A stretch of DNA of 10,553 bases from an uncultured Desulfobacterales bacterium (GCA_945787595.1 CALZJV010000512.1:1-10553), one strand, 5' to 3'; shown: positions 1-5,907, counted from the first letter of the stretch. Notes: generated by a model from the sequence alone, not told the origin. Numbers and translations are program-made.

Positions 1-96
1 TGCGCGTCACTACCCGAGGTAGGAGCCCAGTGCGGTAGTTCCGCATGCTTGGGATCTGTGCGGGGGGTGCCGGGTAACCGGCATTCCTACCGCGAC
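1..96 (+). mobile_element. 3' end of a group II intron (domains V and VI)
   Basis: Bases 23-56 have the size (34 nt) and layout of group II intron domain V. They start GAGCC and end GGATC, with lower-stem pairing CCC/GGG, an upper stem TGCGG/CCGCA and a short TAGTT loop; the AGC catalytic triad is at 24-26. Domain VI follows at about 60-93: TGCCGG-GTAA-CCGGCA caps a GCGG...CCGC stem, and the A in CCTACCGC is the likely branch point. The intron should end with CGAC at 93-96. These tails normally follow a reverse transcriptase/maturase gene, which would lie left of the window. One extra unpaired base in the lower stem of domain V (T at about 50) could mean slight decay. The call rests on recognition of the conserved tail and on pairing; intron class is not assigned. 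Confidence 0.75.
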
Positions 97-101
97 TTTT
101 A

Positions 102-151
102 TTTTGACAGCTTCATGCTTTGAAACATTCAGAAAATTGATTTTGTCAAAA
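102..151. repeat. Inverted repeat TTTTGACA / TGTCAAAA
   Basis: The perfect 8-bp arms TTTTGACA (102-109) and TGTCAAAA (144-151) are separated by 34 bases. The pair lies just downstream of the intron 3' end. Its core, TTGACA/TGTCAA, is the same as that of the inverted repeat at 2035-2093. It could be an operator, a hairpin or chance; no gene starts close by. Confidence 0.4.
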
Positions 152-187
152 GATCTGCCCCGCCCTTTAATGGGTGACCCTTTTTCC

Positions 188-345
188 TGACCCCTCAAGG
201 TTTTTAGCCCACCTCGGATGTCTAAAAAACCAGTGCTCGACTGGTAAAGTCCGTCTGATTATCCCGGGGGGCGTATCCCCCCATTCCCACATGGGCCAGA
301 ACACCATTCCATTCCCACCTGATCGTCATAAAGCAGAAAAAGATA
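188..345 (+). repeat. Dispersed structured repeat, copy R-A
   Basis: This stretch matches 4866-5017 over its full length and 1747-1870 over its inner part, all in the same orientation. It begins TGACCCCTCAAGG and ends near AGATA. Three small hairpins are visible: CCAGT/ACTGG (230-234 with 240-244), GGGGGG/CCCCCC with a CGTAT loop (266-271 with 277-282), and CCCA/TGGG (286-289 with 292-295). The hairpin positions are kept in the other copies although bases differ. It contains no credible gene. It may be a non-autonomous palindromic element or a structured RNA; no family name is known to me. Confidence 0.7.
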
Positions 346-574
346 TCCTTACTTGTTAAGGAGGCCTTGTGTTTAATCTTTTCCATTTGGCTTCTTCAAT
401 CAGATTAATAAAAAGTGACAGAGCAAAGCGATACACAACAAATCCGCAACCACCAAAATCTAAAATCCAAAATTGAACCAGAAAGCTGATTTAATGGAAT
501 AAAAATGGGATGAAAGTCAAGAGCCACGTTGTGCAAGATTTTCATCGCCATAGTGCCAATTCAGTGCAATTAAT
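346..574. other. Gene-free stretch with short A-rich repeats
   Basis: No credible coding region is seen on either strand. Bases 451-478 hold a low-complexity run built on the unit AAAATC, a kind of intergenic filler. Nothing else in the stretch could be assigned. Confidence 0.5.
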
Positions 575-584
575 AGAATTAAGC

Positions 585-637
585 CGTAAACCAACTTTGC
601 ATAAAATAATTAAATTCGTAAACCGACTTTACATAAA
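585..637 (+). promoter_or_regulatory. Paired 21-bp direct repeats, candidate activator sites
   Basis: Two 21-base direct repeats start CGTAAACC and end CATAAA, at 585-605 and 617-637. They are 32 bases apart, about three helical turns. They lie roughly 120-170 bases upstream of the sigma-54 -24 element, where enhancer-binding activators usually bind. The same pair with the same spacing occurs before the second USP copy. The binding protein is unknown. Confidence 0.5.
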
Positions 638-660
638 CTGTCATTGTTACCTTCCAACTG

Positions 661-688
661 TGTATCATCGATAACTCCGGATGATACA
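661..688. promoter_or_regulatory. Inverted repeat TGTATCATC / GATGATACA
   Basis: A perfect 9-bp inverted repeat with a 10-base spacer (670-679) lies between the upstream direct repeats and the sigma-54 promoter. In the second block only the left arm is kept (5308-5316); the right arm has drifted to GGTAAACA. It could be a second regulator site or a hairpin. Confidence 0.45.
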
Positions 689-753
689 AAATAATAAAAC
701 ATTTCAGGGCATTGTAACCAGCATTGGGGCAAAATACCTTCCCTTTTCGATCC

Positions 754-769
754 TGGCACAAAATTTGCA
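754..769 (+). promoter_or_regulatory. Sigma-54 promoter of USP copy 1
   Basis: TGGCAC-N5-TTGCA at 754-769 matches the sigma-54 -24/-12 consensus TGGCAC-N5-TTGCW. Transcription would start near 780, giving a leader of about 50 bases before the ATG at 831. The leader carries a strong purine-rich ribosome site, AAAGGGGGG, ending a few bases before the ATG. Sigma-54 promoters need an AAA+ activator, which fits the upstream repeats. Confidence 0.75.
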
Positions 770-830
770 TTTTGAATTTTCAGGCAAGCTGCACAAAAGA
801 TCAACCATCAAACAGAAAGGGGGGCGAACC

Positions 831-1237
831 ATGTTTAAACGAATTCTCGTTGCATTGAAGTTCTCCCCGGCCAGTCGATCAGTGCTGGAAAAAGGTATGA
901 CCATGGGGCCGAATTGCACATTTTTCATGCCCTGGATTATCGGCTGCAAGCGCTGGATTGCAGTGACCCCAAGCTTAAGGAAATAAATGAGGAAACCAAG
1001 GGCCGATTTGATACTGAAGTAAAGCCGCTCCTGAATGATTTCAATCATATCAAATTCGGATGCCTGCCTGCTGATCCTGCACTTGGAATCTGCAAAATAG
1101 CGAAGCATCACAAATCCGACCTCATCATTTTGGGAAGTCATCAGGAGTCGGAAAAAATGAATCTGGGCCGGGTCGATTATGTGGGCATGACGATTCTTGA
1201 AAAAGCCTCTTGTCCGGTAATGCTGGTTCCGTCGTAA
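831..1237 (+). pseudogene. Universal stress protein, frameshifted copy
   Basis: The gene starts MFKRILVALKFSPASRSVLEKG in one frame and continues in another as HGAELHIFHALDYRLQALD... to the C terminus SCPVMLVPS. The frame breaks between about 891 and 908; the distances fit loss of 1 base modulo 3, probably a deletion of around 10 bases, since USPs usually have about three more residues here. Left as is, the ATG frame ends at 986 after 51 residues. Rejoined, it would be a typical small USP of about 135-140 residues. The usual ATP-binding pattern G-x2-G-x9-G(S/T) is altered: GSHQ lacks the second glycine, and LGR has R where S/T is expected. USPs are cytoplasmic stress-response proteins. The strong ribosome site and sigma-54 promoter are intact. 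A restart at an internal TTG (914) is possible but unsupported. Confidence 0.8.
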
Positions 1238-1459
1238 ATTTCAAAGGGTCAAGTTCGGGATGCTCATAATCCTGGAGCTGCTTCACCCTGTTAAAACTCT
1301 CTGACTGGGCGCACTGCCGCTCGTGGTTTCATTAAGTCCATACTGGTCCTGTGAAATTTCCCAAAAGGAACCCTATTCTATAGGGCTGGCCTTCGAGCAA
1401 GGTTGACGAAAAAATGGTAACCCTGAACGGTGAACCCCTACAAATAAGGCTTATACCCT
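1238..1459. other. Gene-free stretch with a small hairpin and a short repeat
   Basis: No gene is visible. CCCTAT-TCT-ATAGGG at 1371-1385 is a perfect 6-bp hairpin without a T-tract, so it is not a clear terminator. AACCCTGAACGGTGAACC at 1419-1436 recurs exactly, in reverse orientation, at 6252-6269, together with a weaker match in the ~20 bases before it. Confidence 0.5.
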
Positions 1460-1529
1460 GTGGGAGCGGCTTCCAGCCGCGAATATCGCATTAGCACCGC
1501 ACTGCCGCTGTTTATCGCGGCGCTCCTAC
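1460..1529. repeat. REP/BIME-like pair of inverted palindromes
   Basis: The left unit is GTGGGAG followed by the hairpin GCGGCT-TCC-AGCCGC (1466-1480). The right unit is the inverse: GCCGC/GCGGC (1504-1508 with 1517-1521) followed by CTCCTAC, which reads GTAGGAG on the other strand. Two REP units facing each other with a GTRGGAG head are the layout of BIMEs, which are mobilised by REP-associated (RAYT/Y1) transposases. No such transposase is in the window. Confidence 0.65.
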
Positions 1530-1544
1530 TAAAGCAGTAGGTCG

Positions 1545-1582
1545 CAGTTAAACACAAAAATGTCGCTGTAGTATTAATACCG
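1545..1582 (+). repeat. Short dispersed repeat next to the REP pair, copy 1
   Basis: CAGTTAAAC...GTCGCTGTAGTA...TACCG here matches 5091-5128 in the same orientation with a few differences. In both places it directly follows a REP-like palindrome, so palindrome plus tail seems to be one repeated unit. Confidence 0.6.
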
Positions 1583-1746
1583 GCCGAGAACTCCACCGGG
1601 GCTAAACTCCAATGTTGCATAAATAACATGGCAAAGAATAGCTCACGGTTCGTCATTTTACCCGATATTATGGTGGCAGCACCATTTTCTGGATATCCCC
1701 TTTAGTGAATTCAGAGGATGGAATCGATTTGCCATGTTGTTTACTT

Positions 1747-1870
1747 CACTTAGAATGTCTAAAAATCCAGTGCTCTGCTGGTAAAATCCGTCTCGTTGTT
1801 CTATAAAGAGATCGTATCCCTCTATTCCCATAAGGGCCGGAACACCATACCATTGGCATCTGGCCGTCGT
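1747..1870 (+). repeat. Dispersed structured repeat, copy R-C
   Basis: This is a diverged copy of R-A and R-B, matching from the TTAGAATGTCTAAAAA region to the GGCCGTCG region and lacking the conserved TGACCCCTCAAGG start. The hairpin CCAG/CTGG is kept (from about 1768), as is an AGAG/CTCT stem around the CGTAT loop (1807-1810 with 1820-1823) and CCC/GGG. It has no coding content. Confidence 0.6.
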
Positions 1871-2034
1871 TTCTATCTTTTCCGAAAAGCTGGCCCTTTT
1901 AATTGCATTTCACTGCTCCAACAGGTGTTCTTCTACCTCGGACTACTTGCCTTCTGGCAACATTTAAACAGAAACTTTCTATCACAGAATGAGTGTGTCA
2001 ACGGTGTTTATATCAATTCTTTCTTTACGTAAAC

Positions 2035-2093
2035 TATCTTGACAATTTTTAATAATTACCATGTCGTTATGAGAGGAAAGGGATGTCAAGATA
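2035..2093. repeat. Inverted repeat TATCTTGACA / TGTCAAGATA
   Basis: The perfect 10-bp arms at 2035-2044 and 2084-2093 are separated by 39 bases. The left arm contains TTGACA, a consensus -35 hexamer, but no good -10 sits 17 bases after it. It could be an operator pair or the ends of a small lost element. Confidence 0.4.
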
Positions 2094-2163
2094 TTAAAAT
2101 AAACCTATGAAATCAATTTGTTAAGATCTAATCTTTCTATATGATTCTTTTTCGTTTTTTGTG

Positions 2164-2179
2164 TGGAATAAGATTTGCT
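2164..2179 (+). promoter_or_regulatory. Possible sigma-54 promoter of the pentapeptide-repeat gene
   Basis: TGGAAT-N5-TTGCT keeps the key GG-N10-GC spacing and a perfect -12 half, but its -24 half is only partly matched. It would give a leader of about 155 bases before the ATG at 2344. This is a weak call. Confidence 0.25.
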
Positions 2180-2330
2180 ACTCCTTCTTAACAAAAGACA
2201 GAAGTAGGTTTTCAGGAATTACAAAGCGGCGCTCAAGAACAAAACCTGCATCGAAATCCCATTGATTTTCCGGCTAATTATTCGAATACGCACTCCCGGA
2301 TTAAAGAAATCATCGCCTGTAACCGGAGAA

Positions 2331-2388
2331 AGGAGGATGTACCATGACGAATCAAAATGAAATAAAAAAAATATCGGTGAAAGCCTGA
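2331..2388 (+). other. Natural start of the pentapeptide-repeat gene, cut off by an A8 slip
   Basis: AGGAGG at 2331-2336 lies 7 bases before the ATG at 2344, an excellent start site. That frame reads MTNQNEIKKISVKA and stops at 2386-2388. Adding one A to the A8 run at 2364-2371 would turn it into MTNQNEIKKNIGESLSEILEG and join it to the long frame below. The long frame itself has only a TTG at 2397 with no ribosome site. So the ATG at 2344 is very probably the ancestral start, and the reading frame depends on the length of this A run. Confidence 0.75.
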
Positions 2389-2396
2389 GTGAAATT

Positions 2397-3431
2397 TTGG
2401 AAGGAAAACCCATCCCCAAAAAAAATAGATTGATTGAAATCCTGGGCGTTATTTTAACTCCTGTCGTGATTGCATCGGTTAGTTTGTTCGTCACCTATAA
2501 AATCAATACAGCTCAGGAATTTAATGCTCAAATGATTGCCGAAGCCCGGATCGAAAGCGCCAAGAGTATCGCTGAAGCCCAGCGGGAACATAACGCCCAA
2601 ATTGCAGAAGCTGAACTGGAAGTGCAACGTCTCAACCAAATTGACGACATCTTTCGTAATATCATTGAAAACGGGAAAGATTCACCCGATCCCGAAACCA
2701 AAAAAATGTTGATCGGCTCATTAATCGTTCACAAGGAAACATCGCTTCCGTTTCTGGTCAGAATCAGGGACTATTTTGCCGATTATGATGGTGATCTTGC
2801 AGCCTTATCCGGCTATGCCAAAAAGACCATTGAGGCCGTCCTTTCCAATAAGCATTTAGATTTTGAAAAGATGGATTTCAGCAGTAAGGGTGAGCCACGA
2901 ATTTTACGCTATGCAAAACTGCAGGAATATAATTTGAACGGAGTTAAGTTTGATAACTGCAATCTTTTTTACGCCACGTTTGAGAAAAGTTCGCTGTCAA
3001 ATGCCAGTTTTATCAATGCCGATCTGTATGGGGCAGATTTTTCAGAGACCATATTGGAGGGTGCAAACTTCAGCGGGGCCAATCTGAGAAAAGCCATATT
3101 TACAGGCAGCAAAATTGAAGGCGCAGATTTTGAAAAGGCCGTCAATCTGGAGGATGCCAGCTTTTCGCTTTCATCTATATTGAAAAACTATGAGGGAAAA
3201 ACCCCTTTTGAGAAAGTAAAAAACGACACCGTTTTGGAACTGCTGGTTCAGCACATCGAAGAGCTGAAGATAATCGGTTCCGAAAATAGTGAACTCAAAA
3301 GATTTTTAAAACGGTTTGAAGAGATTATTACATATGATCGCCTCATGGAAAACCTGGAAGAACGCAGAGCGCAAAGATTGGCCTCGAAAAATTCAGAATT
3401 AGCTCCGGAATCGGTCAGCGGCCATTCTTAA
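2397..3431 (+). CDS. Membrane-anchored coiled-coil pentapeptide-repeat protein
   Basis: The 344 residues from the TTG at 2397 would become 362 if read from the ATG at 2344 with one added A. In order: a basic N-terminal stretch (PKKNR), one transmembrane helix (about 12-34), an Ala/Glu-rich coiled coil (about 36-88, with repeats of the IAEAxxE kind), a linker, pentapeptide repeats (about 175-258, for example ANFSG, ANLRK, ADFEK, ADLYG), and a charged helical C-terminal tail (about 270-344). Pentapeptide repeats fold into a right-handed quadrilateral beta-helix; many such proteins have unknown roles, and the DNA-mimicking gyrase-protecting type (Qnr/MfpA) is free of membrane anchors. The likely topology is a single-pass inner-membrane anchor with a scaffold-like domain; which side it faces is not clear. 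Ligand and partner are unknown. The start is in doubt because of the A8 slip, so the gene may be switched off, corrected by slippage, or affected by a sequencing error. Confidence 0.8.
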   Translation: MEGKPIPKKNRLIEILGVILTPVVIASVSLFVTYKINTAQEFNAQMIAEARIESAKSIAEAQREHNAQIAEAELEVQRLNQIDDIFRNIIENGKDSPDPETKKMLIGSLIVHKETSLPFLVRIRDYFADYDGDLAALSGYAKKTIEAVLSNKHLDFEKMDFSSKGEPRILRYAKLQEYNLNGVKFDNCNLFYATFEKSSLSNASFINADLYGADFSETILEGANFSGANLRKAIFTGSKIEGADFEKAVNLEDASFSLSSILKNYEGKTPFEKVKNDTVLELLVQHIEELKIIGSENSELKRFLKRFEEIITYDRLMENLEERRAQRLASKNSELAPESVSGHS

Positions 3432-3692
3432 GTTGAATCGAATCCGGTCAGGGCATTGATTGGGGTTCGTTCCATGAGATTATCTTCTTGCAAATCATCT
3501 GGGTGTTTACCCCGAAACCCAACAAAATGGCCGAGGATAAAATCATCCTCCAAAATGCTAATCTGAAATTTTGACGATTTAGGGCCGCTTCAACGCCAGG
3601 ATAACAGGCCAGGAAAAGACATTTATTTATGTATCAGTCAGTCGCCAAAAGCGATCCATGGACACCGCCAGTATGGCAGAAACGGATAACCC

Positions 3693-4868
3693 ATGGTGCC
3701 ATTATCCATAAAGATTTACTTAATAAATCAAGATGTCCGGCGGGCAGCGCCGTATTTATTGTGTCTTGGCTATTTTGCCGTATTTTGCGGTTATCATTTA
3801 TGGATTTCCAGCTTTCACAACTATGCCGTCGAAACCTTTCATATCAGCGCCCTGCACGTCGGTTACCTGTTTTCAGTTGCGGCCCTACCGGGAACATTCG
3901 CATTTTTGATCGGCATAATTGCCAGAAAATTTAGTTTGAGCACCTTAATGATCTTTGCCTGCGGCTCGATGGGTTTCGGTCTTATTGGAATCGGCCTATC
4001 GCCGAACTGCTATTTCTTATGGCCCGGCGTTCTATCCATCGGGCTTGGGTTTACCTGTTTTTATCCAATTGTCAACAGTATTTGTATTCAGTATAGCGAT
4101 CCGCGGACAGTCAGCACCGCCGTCGGCCATATGAAAAGTTACGGCCCGCTAGCGGCGCTAACCGCTTGCTTTCTTATTTACGTTTGCCTGCCACAATTGG
4201 GTTATAGAAGCTTTTTCGTTCTTTCAGGCCTTTTTGTTGTTTTGATTGGTTTGGCGGCAGGAACCGAGTTGCCCCTCGAGCAATATTCAGACCGGCCGGG
4301 TAGACTAAAATTTAAAAAAAATCTGTGGCCTTATTACGCGCTTAATTTTTTAGCAGGCTGCCGGAGCGCAGGGATTGCAGCGTTCGTTCTATTTTTGCTG
4401 GTGAGGGAACATGGCATGTTGGTGCATCAAACCGTTGCGGTCGTGTTAATCAGCAATTTTTGCAGTCTCGTCGGATATCGCTTAATCGGTCATTTTGGCG
4501 ATCGATATAATCCGTCAAAAGTATTGTCTTTTAGTTACATGTGCGTTTCACTCATTTTTCTGGGCTTTTGTTTCATCAACTCCCTTTTTTTTCTTATCCT
4601 TTTTTATTTTTTTGATTCCTTACTGTTCGGTGTTTCTGTGGTAACCGACAGCTATTTGAAGAGAATCTCCTACGCAAAAGACACAATTGGAGATCTGGCC
4701 AGTGGTTTAACTCTCTTTCACCTTGGCAAAGTAATTCTTCCTTTGGCAGGCGGAGTCGTGTGGAGCCATTTCAATCAGCAGGCAACGTTTTTGTTGTGCA
4801 GCATACTGGCTGGCCTGGCTATTTGGATTAGTAGAAAGCTCGTTATACCGCAATCGGACAAACTATGA
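3693..4868 (+). CDS. MFS transporter
   Basis: This 391-residue, very hydrophobic protein has about 12 predicted membrane segments in two halves, split by a hydrophilic central loop at about 190-212 (ELPLEQYSDRPGRLKFKKN). A loop after an early C-half helix reads GHFGDRYNP (266-274), like MFS motif A (G-x3-D-R-x). The N-half equivalent, GIIARKFS (74-81), is degenerate. Length and layout fit the major facilitator superfamily, secondary transporters of the inner membrane. The substrate cannot be told; it does not look like a known antibiotic or nitrate carrier by motif. An in-frame stop (3687) sits just before the ATG at 3693, so this is the longest possible start; the ribosome site is weak. The stop codon is the TGA that opens dispersed repeat R-B, so the original C terminus may have been longer or different by a few residues. 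There is no co-directional partner. Confidence 0.85.
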   Translation: MVPLSIKIYLINQDVRRAAPYLLCLGYFAVFCGYHLWISSFHNYAVETFHISALHVGYLFSVAALPGTFAFLIGIIARKFSLSTLMIFACGSMGFGLIGIGLSPNCYFLWPGVLSIGLGFTCFYPIVNSICIQYSDPRTVSTAVGHMKSYGPLAALTACFLIYVCLPQLGYRSFFVLSGLFVVLIGLAAGTELPLEQYSDRPGRLKFKKNLWPYYALNFLAGCRSAGIAAFVLFLLVREHGMLVHQTVAVVLISNFCSLVGYRLIGHFGDRYNPSKVLSFSYMCVSLIFLGFCFINSLFFLILFYFFDSLLFGVSVVTDSYLKRISYAKDTIGDLASGLTLFHLGKVILPLAGGVVWSHFNQQATFLLCSILAGLAIWISRKLVIPQSDKL

Positions 4869-5017
4869 CCCCTCAAGGTCTTTAGTCCACCTCGGATGGC
4901 TAAAAAACCAGTTTTCGGCTGGTAAAATCCATCTGATTGTTCCGTAGGGCCTATCCCTCTATTCCCACATGGGCTGAAACACCATTCTGTTCCCATCAGA
5001 TCATATAAACGAAGATA
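4866..5017 (+). repeat. Dispersed structured repeat, copy R-B
   Basis: This copy matches R-A (188-345) from TGACCCCTCAAGG to AGATA. Hairpins: CCAG/CTGG (4908-4911 with 4919-4922), AGGG/CCCT with a 5-base CCTAT loop (4946-4949 with 4955-4958) and CCCA/TGGG. The AGGG/CCCT stem replaces the GGGG/CCCC of R-A, a paired G-C to A-T change. Its first three bases serve as the stop codon of the MFS gene. Confidence 0.7.
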
Positions 5018-5047
5018 GCACTCTAGTGACAATTATTACATGAATTC

Positions 5048-5128
5048 GGCCTTTACCTGGTGGAAGCTGCTCCCACAAAGGTAAATAACCCAGTTAAACC
5101 AAAATTGTCGCTATAGTACTAGATACCG
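5048..5128. repeat. REP-like palindrome plus short tail, copy 2
   Basis: Bases 5052-5085 form a near-perfect palindrome bounded by TTTACC and GGTAAA. On the minus strand its centre reads GTGGGAGCAGCTTCCACC, the same head as the REP unit at 1460. The tail 5091-5128 matches 1545-1582. Confidence 0.6.
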
Positions 5129-5231
5129 TTTTATTAAAGGGGCATTCCATCTAAACATGCCATCAAACTTTTTCAATTAAATCTGCTTAAACGTGTACGC
5201 TGCAAATTCGATATATTGAAAAGAGTTAAGC

Positions 5232-5284
5232 CGTAAACCAAGTTTGCATAAAATATTTAGATTCGTAAATTGACTTTACATAAA
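5232..5284 (+). promoter_or_regulatory. Paired 21-bp direct repeats, copy 2
   Basis: The repeats at 5232-5252 and 5264-5284 begin CGTAAA and end CATAAA, spaced 32 bases apart exactly as in copy 1. Keeping both sequence and spacing in two copies supports a role as activator sites. Confidence 0.5.
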
Positions 5285-5400
5285 CTGTCATTGATACCTT
5301 CCAACTGTGTATCATCGTTAACTCCGGGTAAACAAAAATAATAAAATAATTCAATGCGTTGTAATCTGCATTGGGGCAAACCACCTTCCTTTTTTGATAC

Positions 5401-5416
5401 TGGCACAAAATTTGCG
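5401..5416 (+). promoter_or_regulatory. Sigma-54 promoter of USP copy 2
   Basis: TGGCAC-N5-TTGCG keeps the full -24 element and the essential GC of -12; only the last base differs from copy 1. The leader to the ATG at 5478 is about 50 bases and holds the same AAAGGGGGG ribosome site. Confidence 0.7.
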
Positions 5417-5477
5417 TTTTGAATCTTCAGGCAAGATACACAAAAAATCAACCATCAAACAGAAAGGGGGGCGAACC

Positions 5478-5786
5478 ATGTTTAAACGAATTCTCGTTGC
5501 ATTGAAGTTCTCCCCGGCCAGTCGATCAGTGCTGGAAAAAGGTATCAAGGACCGATTTGATACTGAAGTGAAGCCTTTGCTGAATGGTTTTAATCACGTT
5601 ACATTCGGATGTCTGCCTGCTGATCCTGCCCTTGGAATCTGCAAATTAGCAAAGCATCACAATTCCGACCTTATCATTTTGGGAAGTCATCAGGAGTCAG
5701 AAAAAATGAGTCTGGGCCGGGTCGATTATGTAGGAATGACCATTCTAGAAAAAGCCTCCTGTCCGGTAATGCTGGTTCCGTCGTAA
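5478..5786 (+). CDS. Shortened universal stress protein (internal deletion)
   Basis: An intact 102-residue frame runs from the ATG, with a strong ribosome site. It starts MFKRILVALKFSPASRSVLEKG, identical to copy 1, then jumps at residue 22-23 straight to KDRFDTEVKPLL, skipping about 35 residues that in copy 1 read HGAELHIFHALDYRLQ... and onward. USP folds are usually about 140 residues, so most of the first helix, the second beta strand and the following region are missing. The C-terminal half is complete (FGCLPADPALGICK, LIILGSHQESEKMSLGRVDYVG, SCPVMLVPS). As in copy 1 the ATP-binding glycine pattern is not canonical. It may be a decaying gene that happens to stay in frame, or a small protein that still dimerises. 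It is driven by its own sigma-54 promoter. Confidence 0.75.
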   Translation: MFKRILVALKFSPASRSVLEKGIKDRFDTEVKPLLNGFNHVTFGCLPADPALGICKLAKHHNSDLIILGSHQESEKMSLGRVDYVGMTILEKASCPVMLVPS

Positions 5787-5887
5787 ATTCATATCTCGCC
5801 ATTCAGCTTGGATAAATGGCTGTGACCCTTTAACTCTCGTGGGATTGCATGAAAATTGGACACTGGCATCAGGTGTCAGCCCAGCCG

Positions 5888-5907
5888 CCGGCCAAAAAAA
5901 CGGCCGG
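5888..5907. repeat. Hairpin unit 1 of a covarying pair
   Basis: CCGGCC, an 8-base loop AAAAAAAC, then GGCCGG, followed by TCTAATCTAAAAAGAAACTT. It has the same architecture as 6024-6043, with the stem changed on both sides. Confidence 0.6.

Larger units (their letters stand above)
575..1241 (+). repeat. Duplicated sigma-54 promoter plus USP gene block, copy 1
   Basis: This block is homologous to 5222-5790. Similarity starts just before the paired direct repeats, runs through the promoter, leader, ribosome binding site and gene, and stops at the stop codon (both copies end TCGTAAATT). The first ~65 coding bases (from 831 and from 5478) are identical as read, while the upstream regions differ at scattered positions. 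The flanks outside the block do not match in order, so this is a block duplication that was later rearranged, not a simple tandem repeat. Confidence 0.85.
1871..2330. other. Upstream region of the pentapeptide-repeat gene
   Basis: No gene is supported. The stretch holds a perfect 10-bp inverted repeat and a weak sigma-54-like motif, both listed separately. The rest is A/T-rich and unassigned. Confidence 0.45.
5222..5790 (+). repeat. Duplicated sigma-54 promoter plus USP gene block, copy 2
   Basis: This is the partner of 575-1241, in the same orientation, with matching direct repeats, promoter, leader and ribosome site. Relative to copy 1 it lacks about 98 bases inside the gene (copy 1 bases 899-996). 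Confidence 0.85.

Noticed and set aside
704..1141. A 145-codon open frame on the minus strand across the USP promoter and gene
   Set aside because: It is the antisense shadow of the USP block; the plus-strand frame has recognisable USP motifs and a strong ribosome site.
1371..1385. Hairpin CCCTAT-TCT-ATAGGG as a terminator
   Set aside because: It has no T-tract and lies more than 130 bases after the USP stop codon.
1438..1656. A 72-codon minus-strand frame
   Set aside because: Its translation (SRLEAAPTG...) comes from the REP palindromes; there is no start signal or domain.
1796..2032. A 78-codon plus-strand frame
   Set aside because: It overlaps dispersed repeat R-C, has no ribosome site, and its composition is not protein-like.
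2397..3431. Pentapeptide-repeat gene as a Qnr/MfpA gyrase-protection protein
   Set aside because: The repeat region is short and joined to a membrane helix and coiled coils, unlike the soluble all-repeat Qnr/MfpA proteins.
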